Shown here: positions 60,901 to 64,000 of the stretch, one piece after another
Layout: every line of letters begins with the position of its first letter
Numbering within the stretch: the first letter of the stretch is position 1
Assembly: GCA_029721515.1 (NCBI GenBank)
Contig: CM056559.1
Location: 7,007,001 to 7,071,000 of the forward strand
Reading direction: 5' to 3'
DNA from: Synanceia verrucosa
Taxonomy: Eukaryota; Chordata; Actinopteri; Perciformes; Synanceiidae
Length of the DNA stretch: 64,000 nt
Translations under genes and position numbers: made by a program
Notes under the pieces: model-generated
The model's database searches: none
Told to the model about the DNA's origin: nothing
The model's input: only the letters and a program-made list of their open reading frames with translations

Positions 60901-63900
60901 ACACTGTGACACGTACTCATAAAATGTGATCGGCCTCAGAATAACGTGACACTGAACTGATCTCAGTGGCTATAGGTTATAATACATTTACAGAGAAAGG
61001 TGATTATGATACATCATCTTCTCATGAGTAGGTGACATTTCTATGAATAAAGAGTCTTTGAATACAGAGTTAGCAGTTAGAATGTAAAATGTGAGTCAAC
61101 TGGATTTCTGGATAAAATACTCAAAATGCATGGCTTTCCACTGCTATGCAAAAAAATGCATTAAAGCAGGCTTCTCCTCACATTTTGTTAATGGATAAAA
61201 TATAGTTGAATGACTAGATGGAATACGTCTGCAGGGCGCCCTCGTATTGCCTGTCTGTGGGAATCGTTGACATCCTTTCAAAGGGGATCCTGCATGTTGA
61301 ATGGATAAGAAACAGCTCCTCTGGAGATAGTGCCTCTTCGCATGATCTAATTAGAGATTAAAAATATCAGTTTTTTTGTAAAATGAATGTCACTTCACTT
61401 CTTTAATGATGAGTTTTCTCCATAATAGTGTTAATACATGTCAAGACTTTGTGTGAAACACAGGTATCTCTAAGTTGCCAGGCAATGACTAAGCTGGCAG
61501 AGGAGTGTAACGATAGAGGAGAGGGTGACACACTATGGTGACTGCTTAAAATGAAAGCCTGGGGCATAGCAATCTGAATTTGCCCTGCTCCGTGCATGGT
61601 GATGCATCCTATAGTGTTTCAATAATGAATGCACCATGATGTGCATGGATGCATGAGAAGACACACGCACAGTGCTTGCCTTCACACTCATAAAAGAAGT
61701 TGAGAGCTAAATCCTAGCCAACAGCGTAGTGCTTTATTACGGTATTTTGAGACATGCACACATTTTCTTAAAATCAGACATACTGCAACGCCTGCTTAAG
61801 ACTCGTATCTCTTGTAAATCTGGACACAGTTCCTTCCAGCGTGGTTAGTGGCATGATCGTAAGTGCATGTCCTCTTTCAGGAGCCAAAGGGGCCCTCGGA
61901 TAAGGCTGTGATGACTCAGTTTGGGTCACAGGAGTGCTGTCTTCCCTACATCTCTCACATCCAAATAAGATATGGAAAGGCAGAGAAACTGAGCTTCTCG
62001 CACTGTTTCAGAAATAATCTCCATCAATACTGAAAGGCCTGAAAACACATATCATGTGTAGTATGCATCATACAGTATGCATGTGCCTGTGTAAATAGGA
62101 AGAGGATTTGTCTACTGTACGGTTGGTTTCTTAGTTAGGGACACCCACTCATAAATACTAGCCTGCAAATCTTATATGTGTTGGGCTTTTATTGTGAAAG
62201 GTAGGACTGAAAGGAGTGGATCTGGTAGATGCTGCCTTTGTCAAGGTTGAAAGGAGTCAACAACAATAATTTGCTGTCTTGTTTGGAATACAAAGTCTTG
62301 GTGTCATTGTTTCATAAATATAGGAGCAAAACGTCAAATCAAAAACGAAAAATGGCTCAAATTTGTTTTCACCATTGTCAAGAGGTGACGGTAGCCTCAC
62401 CAAACAGGTAATTATACCATGCAGATAATTGAGACTTTACAAAACTGTCACAGGTTGTCCCACTCTGAAGTCTTCAAAATGGAGAGAGGCCATGTAATGC
62501 CTAACAGTTTGCCAATCTAGGGTTACATGTCCACAGGGAACCTGCGTTCAGAGTGCTGGCCTCTTTTTTTTTTTTTAATTTGATGAATGGCAAGGACATG
62601 CTGCTCTAATTTCCTGATAGCGCTTAACATGTTCAGGTTTTGAGATATGCAGATGAACTGGTGTATGAAGTACAGCATAGTAGAAATGCAATCTTAAGCT
62701 AAAAAGCTATTTTCAGTAACAAGATACAAAACAAGCTGATCACCCAGGCCTCTGCGTTGTGTTTAACCTGTTTTGTGCTCTTAAATTAAACCTGATTAAT
62801 AAGATAAGAACTCAAACTTCACAGGAATGACAAAAGGATGCTACAACCACAAAAGCTTATCACTGGAAAATAAAAAAAACAGCTCCAGTCGAGCCTCTTC
62901 TTTGAGCCAACCCTCAGGAGACGTGACGTTACGTTCCTCCCTCAGTGCTTCACAGGGTCACGTGCATGTGTAATGTCATCTTTTTGGCGTCCTTAGGCAA
63001 TGCAGCTCCTCTTGACTCTCTCAGACCTGGATCTGTCTGATCCACTCCCCATCACTAGTAGAGTCAAGTAGTCCTGGCTGGAACAAAACTACAGTCTCTC
63101 TCTTGCTTCTGCTTGCTAATACTGGATGAAAACCATGGCATCCATGTGCATGAAATGTGGGATCAGATTTATACGGAATAGCTATTTCTCTGACTTTGAC
63201 TGTTTCACAGTTAATATGGCATGAATATGAAGAAATGGCTAATCTGACTAGGCTGCTATAAAACAGCTAAAATGATGAATGGCTGATATGTTTCCTGAAA
63301 GTGTCTACTAATACAGCAGTTGTTTTTCCATCATCAGTTCCATTCAGAAACACATTCTGGTTATTCTGGTAAACATCCTCTAAAGCTTCGCAGCAGCCTG
63401 TCAGTCGACACTCTGCTCTTGGAAGGTAGAGCTATTTAATAAGAAATCAGAGAAAATGGAGGTGAGAAGATACATTAGGCACTTCCCCTGCTTTGGCTGG
63501 ATTTCCATTTCTCCAAATGTCTGTATAATTTGAATATGATGTTGCAGAGTACTGCTTGACACAAGAATGAGTCTATCACTCCTGCTGCTTTGGTTCATTC
63601 ACATTTTCTATTGGTTCCCACACCAACATGCTTGATTTCCATGACGGCTTGAATCAAATTCTTGATTATGTTTTGCATTACTGGTCTAATGAAGCACATA
63701 GTCATTATCATATCATTTTGAAAGGATCAACTGATGGACAGATAAGTAAATTGACAAGAATGTTGACGATCATTTGATCATCAGTACAGCATTGAAGTAA
63801 TGCATCTCTGTGTGTTGTAATCCCACTACTCTGTGCTGTGTTAACACGTCACCGGACCAACCATACGTTATTTTAGTGCATGTTCAAGCAAGTGAGCGTG

Positions 63901-64000
63901 CCCCACTGGTTAGCTCATGGTCGCCACTGTGCACTGCACTCATACGGCAGTCACAGCTGGTAACACCGTCTCAACCATCGGCATCTCTGTCGTTCTCCCC

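Larger units (their letters stand above)
41202..64000 (-). other. 3' portion of giant intron 1
   Basis: No exon that ends in the required phase (one base before the exon 1 start TTTCTCTGG) after a signal-peptide-like hydrophobic frame could be found, so exon 0 and the promoter should be beyond the right edge. Mammalian NCAM1 also has an extremely long first intron. The stretch holds the transposon fragments and repeats listed separately; the remainder is unassigned and may include enhancers that I cannot detect. Confidence 0.6.

Noticed and set aside
1..64000. CRISPR arrays, bacterial operons or phage features
   Set aside because: The window is eukaryotic, with introns and vertebrate transposons; the tandem repeats seen are microsatellites or a three-copy local triplication without spacers.

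Overview
The window is vertebrate and almost certainly teleost nuclear DNA. Small, correctly phased exons with GT/AG boundaries are scattered through long AT-rich introns. The interspersed repeats are of fish type: a tRNA-derived SINE, several hAT-like miniature transposons, an L1-clade LINE tail and a GIY-YIG (Penelope-type) fragment. I recognise one gene: an NCAM1-type neural cell adhesion molecule on the minus strand, read from right to left. I cannot tell from this window whether it is the ncam1a or the ncam1b paralog. I number exons as in mammalian NCAM1 (1-14 ectodomain, 15 GPI, 16 transmembrane, 17-19 cytoplasmic).

Layout on the minus strand. 64000-41202 is the 3' part of a very large intron 1; no signal-peptide exon is visible, so the promoter and exon 0 should lie beyond the right edge. 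Exons 1-2 (41201-40600) give Ig1, exons 3-4 (39245-37954) Ig2, exons 5-6 (37585-35754) Ig3, and exons 7-8 (32527-32385 and 20519-20369) Ig4. The intron of about 12 kb inside Ig4 holds a 30-nt VASE exon (23996-23967). Exons 9-10 (20009-19355) give Ig5, exons 11-12 (17911-17138) FnIII-1, and exons 13-14 (13803-12874) FnIII-2. The FnIII-1/FnIII-2 intron holds a 15-nt and a 3-nt candidate exon where mammals carry MSD1a and AAG. Exon 15 (11903-11824) is a GPI-anchor terminal exon, exon 16 (10665-10467) transmembrane, exon 17 (8199-8083) juxtamembrane cytoplasmic, exon 18 (7357-6244) the long NCAM180-type exon, and exon 19 (4384-4264) the short terminal exon ending in SKA-stop. Below 4264 lie the 3' UTR and flank, with no second gene that I can support.

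Every junction was checked for phase and all join in frame. The mature products implied are 820 residues (exons 1-14, 16, 17, 19; NCAM140-like), 701 residues (exons 1-15; NCAM120-like) and 1151 residues if exon 18 ends at its own stop (or 1186 if it splices into exon 19). So the gene keeps the classical NCAM isoform set: VASE, a possible MSD region, GPI or transmembrane anchoring, and a long or short tail. The points most worth a second look are the very short exons, the exon 18/19 ending with a 15-bp perfect hairpin just upstream of exon 19, the compressed juxtamembrane cysteine cluster, and a CA microsatellite that begins at the exon 9 splice donor.
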